Positions 37,986 to 46,500 are shown, numbered from the stretch's first letter. The stretch is DNA of 64,000 bases from Pseudomonas helleri (GCF_009600315.1 NZ_WIWC01000008.1:62001-126000), one strand, 5' to 3'. Notes: generated from the sequence alone by a model not told the origin. Numbers and translations: made by a program.

Positions 37986-39476
37986 TTATGGCGCGCTCTG
38001 CTCCAGCGGGTGAGCCACGCCATCTACATCAGCCATCGCGCGCTCCAGCAGTTCCGTTGGCAAACTTTTGCTGGCGCGTGCACCCAACAATTTCAACTGC
38101 TCGCTGCGACTGACCAGATTGCCGCGCCCGTCTGTCAGTTTGTTGCGCGCCGCTGCATAGGCTTTATCAAGCTGTTGCAAGCGATTACCGACTTCATCCA
38201 GATCCTGAATAAAGAGCACGAACTTGTCATACAGCCAACCCGCCCGCTCAGCGATTTCTCGTGCATTCTGGCTCTGACGCTCCTGCTTCCAGAGGCTGTC
38301 GATCACCCGCAAAGTCGCCAGCAACGTAGTCGGGCTGACAATCACAATGTTGCGGTCGAAGGCTTCCTGAAACAGATTAGGCTCAGCTTGCAAGGCCGCT
38401 GAAAAAGCCGCTTCGATAGGCACAAACAACAGAACGAAATCCAGGCTGTGTAGCCCCTCAAGACGTTTATAGTCCTTACCGGCCAAGCCTTTCACATGAT
38501 TGCGCAGTGACAGTACGTGCTGCTTGAGGGCGGCTTGCTCGATGACATTGTCATCAGCACTGACATACTGCTGATACGCCGTCAGACTCACCTTGGAGTC
38601 GACCACCACCTGCTTGTCACCCGGCAACATGATCAAAACGTCTGGCTGAAAACGCTCGCCGTCGGGCCCTTTAAGGCTGACCTGGGTTTGATACTCACGC
38701 CCTTTTTCCAGCCCGGCATGCTCAAGCACGCGCTCAAGGATCAGTTCCCCCCAGTTGCCTTGGGTTTTCTGCCCTTTGAGTGCCCGAGTCAGGTTGGTAG
38801 CTTCATCACTCAGGCGCAAATTGAGCTGCTGTAAGCGCTCAAGCTCTTTGGCCAGGGAGAAGCGTTCACGCGCTTCTTGTTGGTAGCTTTCTTCAACGCG
38901 CTTTTCGAACGATTGAATGCGCTCTTTCAGCGGATCGAGTAGCTGACCCAGGCGCTCATTGCTGGTATCGGCGAAGCGCTGTTCACGCTCATCGAAAATC
39001 TTGCCCGCCAGTTCGGCAAATTGCGCCCGCAACTCATCGCGTGAGCCTTGCAGGTCATTGAGTCGCTGCTGATGGCTGTCTTGTTGTTCGCGCAATTCGG
39101 CGGCCAGCGCAGCGGCGTGAGCGTCCAGGCGACGCAACTCGGTTTCCTTGAGGCTGCGCTCGACACCCCACGCATGGGCAGCATCACGTGAGTTATCACG
39201 CTCTACCTGCGACAGCTCAACCTCACGACGCAGCGCGGCAAGCTCGGCTTGCTTGGCAGCGTTGGCCTGCCCCAGATCACTGATCTCATCACGGCTGGCA
39301 TCCAGCTGAGCGCTTAGACCCTCATGCGCCATCTGGGCCAAACTCAGGCGTTCATTGAGCATGGCCAATTCAGCGGGATGAGCACTGTAACGGCGCTGCA
39401 ACTGCCACAGGAGCGCCAACAGCGGCAAACCCGCCACTAACAGCCCCAGCAAAATGCTGTTCAAGTCCAGGGCCAT
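37986..39476 (-). CDS. rmuC: DNA recombination protein RmuC homologue
   Basis: Protein of 496 residues. An N-terminal membrane anchor (LNSILLGLLVAGLPLLALLW) precedes a long coiled coil (about 35-200) and the RmuC nuclease-like domain (about 230-430, with NWGELILERVLEHAGLEKGREY and DVLIMLPGDKQVVVDSKVSL). Linked genetically to limiting inversions at short repeats; recent work ties the family to anti-phage-like nuclease activity. Convergent with mxtR. Confidence 0.92.
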   Translation of the reverse strand: MALDLNSILLGLLVAGLPLLALLWQLQRRYSAHPAELAMLNERLSLAQMAHEGLSAQLDASRDEISDLGQANAAKQAELAALRREVELSQVERDNSRDAAHAWGVERSLKETELRRLDAHAAALAAELREQQDSHQQRLNDLQGSRDELRAQFAELAGKIFDEREQRFADTSNERLGQLLDPLKERIQSFEKRVEESYQQEARERFSLAKELERLQQLNLRLSDEATNLTRALKGQKTQGNWGELILERVLEHAGLEKGREYQTQVSLKGPDGERFQPDVLIMLPGDKQVVVDSKVSLTAYQQYVSADDNVIEQAALKQHVLSLRNHVKGLAGKDYKRLEGLHSLDFVLLFVPIEAAFSAALQAEPNLFQEAFDRNIVIVSPTTLLATLRVIDSLWKQERQSQNAREIAERAGWLYDKFVLFIQDLDEVGNRLQQLDKAYAAARNKLTDGRGNLVSRSEQLKLLGARASKSLPTELLERAMADVDGVAHPLEQSAP

Positions 39477-39534
39477 AACCCCTCCGCATGCGGTAAAAGA
39501 GCAAGGTTAACCAAGCTGCAAGGCTGAAGACAGC

Positions 39535-39858
39535 TCAGCCTTCGTTTTTGCTCAGTTCTTGCTGCGCGACGCGGTCGCCAGCACGTGCGGCCTGACGCAA
39601 GAGTTCGTGGCCGATTCGCCGGTCGCGGGCACTCCCGCAGTCACGGCACATCAGTTGCCCTAACCGGCTTTGCGCCAACACCACACCTTGGCGGGCTGGT
39701 TGTTTCAGCAAGTGACCGGCAACGTGCTTGACGCTGGGATTAGCGCCCAGACGAGGGTTATCCAGCAACCAGATAGCCACACGCAGTGAAAAGCGCTTGG
39801 GGGCATCAGAGGATGTGGTCGGGCGAGCTGCGGAAGCAGTAGTTGTGCGAAACTTCAT
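39535..39858 (-). CDS. Small Sel1-repeat-like protein
   Basis: Protein of 107 residues with a basic N-terminus and helical repeats: HVAGHLLKQPARQGVVLAQ and IGHELLRQAARAGDRVAQQ resemble Sel1/TPR-like units. Contains CRDCGS, a single Cys-x-x-Cys. No signal peptide. Conserved position next to rmuC is typical of Pseudomonas; the function is unknown. Confidence 0.7.
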   Translation of the reverse strand: MKFRTTTASAARPTTSSDAPKRFSLRVAIWLLDNPRLGANPSVKHVAGHLLKQPARQGVVLAQSRLGQLMCRDCGSARDRRIGHELLRQAARAGDRVAQQELSKNEG

Positions 39859-39964
39859 AAAATACTGTAGGGCAGAACAGAAGGCGCGCCACTCTACTCC
39901 TTTTTTCGTCTTGGTAAAGCCTAAAAAAGTCTACACCCGCGATCTAGAGCTAGCGCACGGGACA

Positions 39965-39985
39965 ATCCACAGATCCTGTGGATAA
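39965..39985. promoter_or_regulatory. DnaA-box-like palindrome
   Basis: ATCCACAGatcCTGTGGATAA: 8-base arms, the right one giving an exact TGTGGATAA DnaA box. Weaker matches follow (AGTGGACAA near 39989; TGTGCACAA near 40165). Confidence 0.4.
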
Positions 39986-40400
39986 GTCAGTGGACAACCC
40001 TACTGAAACCCTCGCAAACGCCCACCCCACGCGGCCCAAGGTCAAACTGTCGATTTTTTCACCAACTGCAAAAAACGATGTTTTTCATTGACTTAAATTT
40101 GCCAAACAGGCTAAGCAAGGCCGCACCCTCACCTGCCAAGCTGTTTTTCGGGCTGCGCCATTAATGTGCACAAGTCCCTTTTCGCTGTACAAAACGAGGT
40201 ATGAAAACGCTCAATCCTGCAAACAGCGCACTGGCTCAAACCACCGTAAGACAATCCTTCCCAATGACTACAGGGCATTGAGCCAGCACCGCGACTGCGC
40301 TAAAAATGGTCTACAGCTACCTTGAGCTAACCCTATGGCAATCGACTTTGAGGGAACGGCTACAGAATGTATTTTCACTAACACACTTGCATTTAAATTT

Positions 40401-40669
40401 TCAACTGATACTATCCGCAGCGTTAGTACCAAGCTGAAAGTCAATTCGGGCCGAACAAATCCTTAAGCCATCTTCCATAACGTCGAAGAAACGCTGAAAA
40501 ACAGGATCGTCCCCCTCGATGGTTTCCAGGTAAATCTTGCGACGCTACGGCCTTTGAAAAATCGAAGGGTAGCGCGAAGCGCTTTATTCTGACCGAACCA
40601 ACCTGCAAATTGATCAGGATCTTCACCCCGAGCATGGAACCTTAGCTCCCGTTGTGATTGCCTGCCCTC
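40401..40669 (-). pseudogene. Frameshifted remnant of an unrecognised gene
   Basis: Two overlapping minus-strand frames read as one protein if joined by a frameshift at about 40540-40570. The upstream frame (40669 to about 40560) gives LRFHARGEDPDQFAGWFG and ALRATLRFFKGR; the downstream frame (40544-40401) gives KIYLETIEGDDPVFQRFF and MEDGLRICSARIDF, then TGA. Each piece looks protein-like and neither has a start codon with a ribosome binding site. The product family was not recognised. Confidence 0.45.
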
Positions 40670-40834
40670 CTAAGTACCTACCTGCCAGCCCAAGCGCCAC
40701 ATAATTTATGCGCTACATCTGGCGGCTTTGTTCCAGTCAGGTTCTTCGTCAAGCCAAAGATAGCTCGACGTTACTGGAACGTTTTAACGCAGCACGGATC
40801 ATATCCGTGTCATTTGTAGGAACACCTAATAACT

Positions 40835-41059
40835 ATGTCGACTCAAATCCATACTCAGGATGCCATTCGCACCCTAACCAACGCCTTTGCTCCAATGAAC
40901 TGCCTGATTATGGCCGCTCGCAAAGGATGCTTCAGCTTTACTCTGGTCAACGAACACGGCATCGCCCGTCACAGCGAGCGCCTGTACCCCGATCAATATT
41001 CCAGCGCAGAACCTCTGCAAGCTGTGATCGAACGTACTCGTCAGGCACTGGTTGCCTGA
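40835..41059 (+). CDS. Small hypothetical protein, 74 residues
   Basis: Cytosolic protein MSTQIHTQDAIRTLTNAF with a central beta-like stretch CFSFTLVNEHGIARHSERLY and a C-terminal helix PLQAVIERTRQALVA. The layout (F-P-x-C, strand pairs, a helix ending in R-x-x-L) resembles small Pseudomonas-only DUF1652-like proteins, but this is a weak comparison. It is followed 18 bases later by a strong terminator, which supports its being a real transcription unit. Confidence 0.65.
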   Translation: MSTQIHTQDAIRTLTNAFAPMNCLIMAARKGCFSFTLVNEHGIARHSERLYPDQYSSAEPLQAVIERTRQALVA

Positions 41060-41076
41060 AACCTGAGCGTCACCCC

Positions 41077-41108
41077 AAAAGCCCTGCCTTATCAAGCAGG
41101 GCTTTTTG
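41077..41108 (+). terminator. Intrinsic terminator after the 74-residue protein gene
   Basis: Stem AAAAGCCCTGC / GCAGGGCTTTTT with a short CTTATCAA loop. Confidence 0.85.
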
Positions 41109-41325
41109 TTGTCTGGCATTTGAGAAATATCCGGTAGCGCTTAAGTACTTGCAGATATATAGCCATCCCCTCGATGCTGCAAATGATTTAAAAACAGTCC
41201 TTTACAGCTGATATATGACACTAGACTTCAAGTTAAGCGGTTTAACCCGCTTCCGGCGCCCCCTTCCGACTCATTGCTGCCAAGCCCTTGTGGGTCGCCG
41301 GCCATTTACAGGCGTCGAGGACATT

Positions 41326-41805
41326 ATGGGTATCGCTGCCAGAGAGTTGAGTCTGTACGTCATAAGACCCACGCTTGCTTATCTGGGTCAGCACAATCCA
41401 AATGCCGAAACTTTGTTGCTGGGCATTGCCGCCAGCCAGTCCCGTTTGGGAGCTGCCTTGCACGACCGCAGAGGGCATGGCCTGTACTGTATTCGCGAGC
41501 CTCGCCACGCTGCGCTTTGGGATGACTATCTTGCGCGCACGCCTGACCTGGCGAGCCTGGTTCGTGGACTGGCCAGCCAACATGCCTTTTTAGGCAACCC
41601 TCACTTGGAACTCACCGTAAATTTACGGTACGCCACCGCTATTGCCTGGCTGTTAATAGAACAGCTTCATGTGTCTATCCCCGCTGCAGATGATGTGCAA
41701 GGTATGGCAAGAATCTGGCGCCAAGCCTTTGAACCACAAGGACGTTTGCGTGATTTTGCAAATGCCTGGCGCAGTTGCGTTACACCCCTCAACCATGTGG
41801 CTTAA
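41326..41805 (+). CDS. Phage-structural-type protein of unknown function
   Basis: Protein of 159 residues from the ATG at 41326 (GAGGA nine bases upstream). The pattern LLLGIAASQSRLG...LYCIREPRHAALWDDYLA...NLRYATAIAWLL resembles a family of tailed-phage virion proteins seen in phage genomes and integrated as single genes. In that family the first motif usually reads QESGLG; here the glutamate position is Gln. The matching C-terminal half (MARIWRQAFEPQG, FANAW) is kept. No other phage gene adjoins it. Family recognition is from memory, hence moderate confidence. Confidence 0.55.
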   Translation: MGIAARELSLYVIRPTLAYLGQHNPNAETLLLGIAASQSRLGAALHDRRGHGLYCIREPRHAALWDDYLARTPDLASLVRGLASQHAFLGNPHLELTVNLRYATAIAWLLIEQLHVSIPAADDVQGMARIWRQAFEPQGRLRDFANAWRSCVTPLNHVA

Positions 41806-41951
41806 GTTATAAGCCATACACACTATTATAAAAAAGATCTAAAACCGTGCGGATTGTCCTACAAAACAACGTTAACTTCTGCGAATTAGCCTATAGCGCT
41901 TAATTAAAAATGTTGGTAGCTTTCGTCCGGTGATCAAAAGGAGTTCTAATA

Positions 41952-43232
41952 ATGAAAAAAGTAATGCTCAAGACCACACTTAGCCTCGCCGTCACTTTGG
42001 CTTCCAGTCAGATTTTCGCAAGTGGCTTCGCACTTAACGAACAAAGCGTTAGCGGTATGGGGACCGGTTTCGCAGGTCGCTCATCTATTGCCGACGATGC
42101 AAGTACTGTATTTGGCAACCCTGCCGGTATGTCCCGCCTTAGCGGCCAGCAAATTACTGGCGGCATTGCTGTAATTGACGCCTCGACCGATATTAAAGAT
42201 GCTTCAGGTAGATACCCTGGCACCAACAAAGGTGACATGGTTCCTTTTACTGGCGTCCCGATGGGTTTTTATACCAATAAACTGAATGACCAATGGGCAG
42301 TCGGTTTTGGGGTATACGCACCTTTCGGCCTGGTGACCGATTATGAAAGCGGCTTCCAGGGTCGCGCGTTTGGCAAGAAGAGCGAAGTTAAGGTTGTCAC
42401 GTTACAACCGACCGTCAGCTACGCCTTCAACGATCGCGTGTCGATAGGTTTTGGTCCGACCATTAACCACATTTCCGGTACGCTCGAATCCGACCTGACG
42501 CTCAACCCTGCGTTTGGTGATACCAACGTCGAAATCAAGGGCACCGATACCGCTCTGGGTTTCAACATTGGCGTGCTGGTTCAGGCAACTGATACGACTC
42601 GCGTCGGTCTGACTTACCACTCCAAGGTCAGCTACGACCTTGATGGTCACACCAAAGTCTCCGCGGCAGCCGGCACCCCGGCACAGCTGATGAAGAGCAA
42701 TCGCTACGACGCTTCGCTGTCCATTGATACCCCAGAATCCTATGACCTTTCCGTCACTCAGGAGCTGAGCGATGCATGGAGAGTTTACGCGGGTACCACC
42801 TGGACTCGCTGGAGCCGTCTGAAAGACATCACCGTGAAAAACGAAGGTGTCAGCCCGGTCAACTCGGGTGCTATTGGTTCGCAACTATTTGGCACGATCA
42901 AGGAAGAACAGAACTGGCATGACACCTGGGCATACGCCATCGGTACGTCTTACCAGCTGAACAAACAATGGATCCTGCGCACCGGTCTGTCATGGGATCA
43001 GTCGCCGACCAATAACGAAAACCGTTCGCCGCGTATCCCTACTGGCGACCGTACGATTTTCAGCTTGGGCGCCGGTTATGCCGTCAATGAAAACCTGACC
43101 ATTGATGCCGCGTATTCGTACCTGAAAGAAGAGTCGGTAAAAGTTCATGACTCGAACCAACTCAATTCTTACAGCGCCAAGTATGAAAACAGTGCAAACG
43201 GTTTTGCGGTAGGTGCAACCTACAAGTTCTAA
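41952..43232 (+). CDS. FadL/OmpP1/TodX-family outer membrane protein
   Basis: Beta-barrel transporter of 426 residues with signal peptide MKKVMLKTTLSLAVTLASSQIFA and the FadL hatch motif SGFALNEQSVSGMGTGFAGRSS followed by DDASTVFGNPAGM. It ends in aromatic GATYKF. Members move long-chain fatty acids or hydrophobic compounds. The gene next to gpx and the marR-MFS pair has the same context as the P. aeruginosa homologue reported in oxylipin export. AGGAG precedes the ATG. Confidence 0.92.
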   Translation: MKKVMLKTTLSLAVTLASSQIFASGFALNEQSVSGMGTGFAGRSSIADDASTVFGNPAGMSRLSGQQITGGIAVIDASTDIKDASGRYPGTNKGDMVPFTGVPMGFYTNKLNDQWAVGFGVYAPFGLVTDYESGFQGRAFGKKSEVKVVTLQPTVSYAFNDRVSIGFGPTINHISGTLESDLTLNPAFGDTNVEIKGTDTALGFNIGVLVQATDTTRVGLTYHSKVSYDLDGHTKVSAAAGTPAQLMKSNRYDASLSIDTPESYDLSVTQELSDAWRVYAGTTWTRWSRLKDITVKNEGVSPVNSGAIGSQLFGTIKEEQNWHDTWAYAIGTSYQLNKQWILRTGLSWDQSPTNNENRSPRIPTGDRTIFSLGAGYAVNENLTIDAAYSYLKEESVKVHDSNQLNSYSAKYENSANGFAVGATYKF

Positions 43233-43268
43233 CTCTCTGAGCGCATGATTCATTGCCCACTGAGTTAA

Positions 43269-43302
43269 AAAAGCCCCGCTCTCTTCAAGAGGCGGGGCTT
43301 TT
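43269..43302. terminator. Bidirectional terminator between fadL-type gene and gpx
   Basis: Long stem AAAAGCCCCGC / GCGGGGCTTTT with an inner CTCTT/AAGAG pairing; A-run before, T-run after. Confidence 0.9.
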
Positions 43303-43315
43303 CAATGTGGGACGG

Positions 43316-43867
43316 TCAGGACTTTGAAGCGATGGCTTTATTGATTGCCTCGATCAGTTCTGGATCATCCGGCTTGGTCAGACTGGAAAAATTGGCAATC
43401 ACATTGCCTTTTCGATCAACGACATACTTGTAAAAGTTCCACTTCGGCGCACTGCTCTGTTCTGCCAACACTTTAAACATGTGCGTTGCATCATCTCCTC
43501 GCACTTTTTGCGGGTCGATCATGGTGAACGTGACGCCGTAATTGACGTAGCAAACTTTGGCAGTTTCTTCGCCGTCTTTGGCTTCCTGTTTAAAGTCGTC
43601 CGAAGGCACTCCAATCAATTCAAGGCCTTGCGCATTAAATCGCTTGTTCAGCGCTTCCAACCCTTTGAATTGTGGCGCAAAGCCGCAAAAACTCGCGGTA
43701 TTGACGATCAATAATGGCTTGCCGGCAAATCGCTCACACAGGTCGATTGACTCCTTGGCCCGTAACTTGGGCAATGAGCCCTCCAAAAGCGGCGGGCAAT
43801 CAGCTGCCCAGGCCGATCCGGCACAGGCCAACAGCAATACAGGCATCGCAGCCCAGCGCTTAAACAT
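43316..43867 (-). CDS. Glutathione peroxidase, exported
   Basis: Peroxidase of 183 residues with signal peptide [21 protein letters not shown], so a periplasmic location is likely. The active-site cysteine lies in [16 protein letters not shown] (about residue 61) and the partner motif is [15 protein letters not shown] cysteine takes the place of selenocysteine, as in bacterial enzymes generally. The reductant is not necessarily glutathione; many bacterial members use thioredoxin. Confidence 0.9.
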   Translation of the reverse strand: MFKRWAAMPVLLLACAGSAWAADCPPLLEGSLPKLRAKESIDLCERFAGKPLLIVNTASFCGFAPQFKGLEALNKRFNAQGLELIGVPSDDFKQEAKDGEETAKVCYVNYGVTFTMIDPQKVRGDDATHMFKVLAEQSSAPKWNFYKYVVDRKGNVIANFSSLTKPDDPELIEAINKAIASKS

Positions 43868-43915
43868 TGTGGTTTTCCTTAATCAAGAAGCCTTGGTCTA
43901 TACGAAATGCAAAGG

Positions 43916-44038
43916 TTAGCAAGTGCCCAGCCCTAACTGCATCAGCGCCAGCCCGCCTTGATGCCAGCCCCACCACGCCAGTGCCAGCAAGATAAAACCG
44001 GCACTCACAGCCGCCAACCCTATCCACGTTAACTTCAC
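43916..44038 (-). CDS. Hidden 40-residue single-helix membrane protein coupled to the MFS gene
   Basis: The frame starts at GTG (44038), overlapping the TGA of the upstream MFS gene as GTGA. It encodes MKLTWIGLAAVSAGFILLAL, then AWWGWHQGGLALMQLGLGTC, and stops at TAA. One hydrophobic helix fills residues 5-24. The exact start-stop overlap and lack of other function for the space suggest that it is translated; it is too short for most gene callers. Confidence 0.65.
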   Translation of the reverse strand: MKLTWIGLAAVSAGFILLALAWWGWHQGGLALMQLGLGTC

Positions 44039-45243
44039 GCCAGACTCTCCTGCGCTTGCAACCGCGCCACAGGGCGCTCGCGCACCGGCCAGTTCAAGGC
44101 TGCTGCCAGCAGGCTCAATACAATCGAGACCTGCCAGATGATGTCGTAACTGCCGGTTTGATCATAGACCACACCGCCCAGCCAGCCTCCGAGGAAAGCG
44201 CCCAGTTGATGAAAGAGGAACACGATGCCCCCCAGCATGGACAGATTACGCACCCCGAACAGGGTCGCGACGGTGCCATTGGTCAACGGTACGGTGGAGA
44301 GCCACAGAAAACCCATGGCCATACCAAACAGGTATGCGCTGAGGTGTGTCACCGGCGCCCACAGAAACAGCACGATCACTACGGCACGCGCCAGATACAA
44401 GCCGGTCAGCAAACGAGGTTTGGACATCCGCCCCCCGAGCCACCCTGCCGTGTAGGTGCCAAATATGTTGAACAGGCCAATCAGCGCCAACACCGTTGTA
44501 CCGACCGTAGCAGGCAAATGCTGATCCACCAGATAGGCCGGTAGATGTATACCGATAAAGACGACCTGAAACCCGCAGACAAAAAAGCCGAACGACAACA
44601 ACCAAAAACCCGAGTGCGAGCACGCCTCCCTGAGTGCCTCTTTAAGCGTTTGCTCCCCGCCCAGGCTGGGCATGGGCCGGTCCTTGAGCAACGAGACCAG
44701 CGGTATGATCAGCGCCACCATCATTCCCAGCACCAGCAAGGCAGTCGACCAGCCTAACCAGCCAATCAGGCCCAGGGTTCCCGGCAACATCGCAAATTGA
44801 CCAAAAGACCCTGCTGCACTGGCGATACCCATGCCCATGCTGCGTTTTTCAGGAGGCAAGGCGCGCCCCACGACGCCCAAAATCACCGAAAACGACGTGC
44901 CTGATAGTCCGATACCAATCAACAAGCCTGCACTGACCGACAATGACAGCAGCGAGTCCGACAACCCCATAAACACAAGGCCAACGGAGTACAGCACACC
45001 GCCAATCAAGACCACTTTGGCAGCGCCAAACCGATCAGCCAACGCCCCGGTAAAGGGCTGCGCCAAACCCCAGATCAAATTCTGCAACGCTATGGCAAAC
45101 GCGAACACCTCGCGGCCCCAACCGAATTGCGCACTCATGGGTGGCAAGAACAGCCCAAACCCGTGCCTCACGCCCAAAGACAGCGCCAAAATTAACGCAC
45201 TGCCCAATAGTACCCAGACACTGTTACGCCACACCGTTGTCAT
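44035..45243 (-). CDS. MFS transporter (monocarboxylate/OFA-like)
   Basis: Inner membrane protein of 402 residues with 12 predicted helices. Family features: LGVRHGFGLFLPPM, then FTGALADRFGAAKVVLIGG between helices 2 and 3. Starts MTTVWRNSVWVLLG. Downstream of marR with a perfect palindrome between them, so it is probably repressed by that regulator. Substrate unknown. Confidence 0.85.
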   Translation of the reverse strand: MTTVWRNSVWVLLGSALILALSLGVRHGFGLFLPPMSAQFGWGREVFAFAIALQNLIWGLAQPFTGALADRFGAAKVVLIGGVLYSVGLVFMGLSDSLLSLSVSAGLLIGIGLSGTSFSVILGVVGRALPPEKRSMGMGIASAAGSFGQFAMLPGTLGLIGWLGWSTALLVLGMMVALIIPLVSLLKDRPMPSLGGEQTLKEALREACSHSGFWLLSFGFFVCGFQVVFIGIHLPAYLVDQHLPATVGTTVLALIGLFNIFGTYTAGWLGGRMSKPRLLTGLYLARAVVIVLFLWAPVTHLSAYLFGMAMGFLWLSTVPLTNGTVATLFGVRNLSMLGGIVFLFHQLGAFLGGWLGGVVYDQTGSYDIIWQVSIVLSLLAAALNWPVRERPVARLQAQESLA

Positions 45244-45260
45244 TATTATTCTCCAAGCGT

Positions 45261-45272
45261 GGGTATATACCC
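45261..45272. promoter_or_regulatory. Palindromic MarR-type operator GGGTATATACCC
   Basis: A perfect 12-base palindrome 18 bases before the MFS start codon. A related sequence GTATATACCCGC lies before marR at about 45717-45728. Confidence 0.6.
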
Positions 45273-45296
45273 ATGTCTAAACGTGAGACAGATGCC

Positions 45297-45710
45297 TCAT
45301 TCAGTACCCGCCAATTCATCCAATAGCTGCAACAGTTGTTCGCGGCGCTCCTCACCCAGTCGGTCGATAAGCCGCTGCTGCGCGGCTTCCCATGCGGGCA
45401 AGGCTGCCATCAGCCGCCTCTCTCCCTCTTCGGTCAGGCACACCAGCCGATTGCGTTGATCCTCGCCCTCTGCCAGTTTCACCAACCCCATTCCTTCGAG
45501 TACACGCAAATTGCGCCCCAAGGTGCTGCGATCCAGCCCCATCGCTTCAGCCAAGCTGGAGATGCTCGGCTGGTCGAGGCGCTTGAGGTTGGTCATTAAG
45601 GAAAACTGCGCAACATTGATCCCGAAGCCATCAAGGGCGCCGTCGTAATGCCTACTGATGCCTCGTGAGGCACGCCGCAGGTTGGTGCATAAACATTGGG
45701 TTGGTAACAT
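45297..45710 (-). CDS. MarR family transcriptional regulator
   Basis: Winged-helix regulator of 137 residues. The recognition segment is ISSLAEAMGLDRSTLGRNLRVLEGMGLV, followed by the wing GEDQRNRLVCLTEEGERRL. Two cysteines near the N-terminus (QCLCTNLRRAS) could make it redox-sensitive, in keeping with the peroxidase nearby, but this is inference. The ATG at 45710 has no clear ribosome binding site; the alternative is TTG at 45731. Lies 60 bases past the cobS start region. Confidence 0.85.
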   Translation of the reverse strand: MLPTQCLCTNLRRASRGISRHYDGALDGFGINVAQFSLMTNLKRLDQPSISSLAEAMGLDRSTLGRNLRVLEGMGLVKLAEGEDQRNRLVCLTEEGERRLMAALPAWEAAQQRLIDRLGEERREQLLQLLDELAGTE

Positions 45711-45714
45711 TTTG

Positions 45715-45728
45715 TATGTATATACCCG
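45715..45728. promoter_or_regulatory. Half-site of the MarR-type operator upstream of marR
   Basis: TGTATATACCCG matches one and a half arms of the GGGTATATACCC palindrome, suggesting autoregulation. Confidence 0.45.
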
Positions 45729-45770
45729 CAATAATGGAGAATCAAGATTTAATGCGTTACGGATAGCCCT

Positions 45771-46499
45771 TTACAGCGCCAATCCCACCAGCATCAACAC
45801 TTCAAGCAATTCCAGCAAAGCGCCGGCGGTATCGCCCGTGGTGCCTGCCAGACGGCGCATCATGAGGTGGCGCAACCAGACAAATCCCAGGGTTGCCAGC
45901 ATCAGCGCCCACAGCCCTGCATACCCGGCCAGGGCCACGCATACCGCCGCACTCAACACCAATACCCACCAGCCCGCCTTGCGTGGCAAGTGATCCGCCA
46001 GCGCTTGCCCTAAACCGCCCGCCCGCACATAGGGTGTTGTCAGAAACACACCCAGCAAGGCGCTGCGGCCAATCAAGGGCACTATCAGCAAAGCCATCGC
46101 CTGCTGCTGCTCAATCAAGGCCAGCAAGGCGCAGAATTTCAGCAGCAATACCAACACCAGGGTGACCACCGCAATCGGACCGCTGCGCGGGTCTTTCATG
46201 ATGGTCAGTGTGCGCTCACGATCACCAAAACCACCCAGCCAGGCATCCGCACTGTCAGCCAGCCCATCCAGATGAAGCCCGCCACTGAGCATCACCCAAA
46301 CCGTCAGCAGCAAGGCAGCGTGCAACATCAGCGGTGTGCCCGCCAGCAACGCGCTTACGCCCCAAAGCACCCCGCCAAAGAGCGCGCCCACCAGCGGGTA
46401 AAACAGCAAGGAACTTCCCAATTCCTGAGGTTTTGGCATGCCCGGCAACGTAATCGGCAAACTGCTCAGGAACTGCAAGGCGATCCAGAAAGGCAACAT
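45771..46499 (-). CDS. cobS: Adenosylcobinamide-GDP ribazoletransferase (cobalamin synthase)
   Basis: Membrane enzyme of 242 residues (also called CobV) joining adenosylcobinamide-GDP and alpha-ribazole. It starts MLPFWIALQFLSSLPITLP, and the catalytic signature GGLHLDGLADSADAWLGG lies at about residues 73-90. Several helices. Last gene of the cobalamin operon; its ATG is one base after the cobC stop. Confidence 0.95.
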   Translation of the reverse strand: MLPFWIALQFLSSLPITLPGMPKPQELGSSLLFYPLVGALFGGVLWGVSALLAGTPLMLHAALLLTVWVMLSGGLHLDGLADSADAWLGGFGDRERTLTIMKDPRSGPIAVVTLVLVLLLKFCALLALIEQQQAMALLIVPLIGRSALLGVFLTTPYVRAGGLGQALADHLPRKAGWWVLVLSAAVCVALAGYAGLWALMLATLGFVWLRHLMMRRLAGTTGDTAGALLELLEVLMLVGLAL

Positions 46500-46500
46500 G

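Larger units (their letters stand above)
39859..40834. other. Long AT-richer intergenic stretch, about 975 bp
   Basis: No intact gene was found. Contents, in order: an A/T-rich segment, a DnaA-box-like palindrome (39965-39985), a T-rich and A-rich stretch near 40055-40100, a 9-bp inverted repeat CTGGCTCAA/TTGAGCCAG (40231-40239 and 40278-40286) and a frameshifted gene remnant on the minus strand (40401-40669). It looks like an old insertion or deletion scar. Confidence 0.5.

Noticed and set aside
40201..40281. ATG-started 26-codon frame in the gap
   Set aside because: GAGG is only one base before the ATG, too close for initiation, and the frame has no conserved feature.
40708..41211. Plus-strand frame of 167 codons overlapping the 74-residue gene
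   Set aside because: Runs through the strong terminator at 41077-41108 and has no domain; the other frame is better supported.
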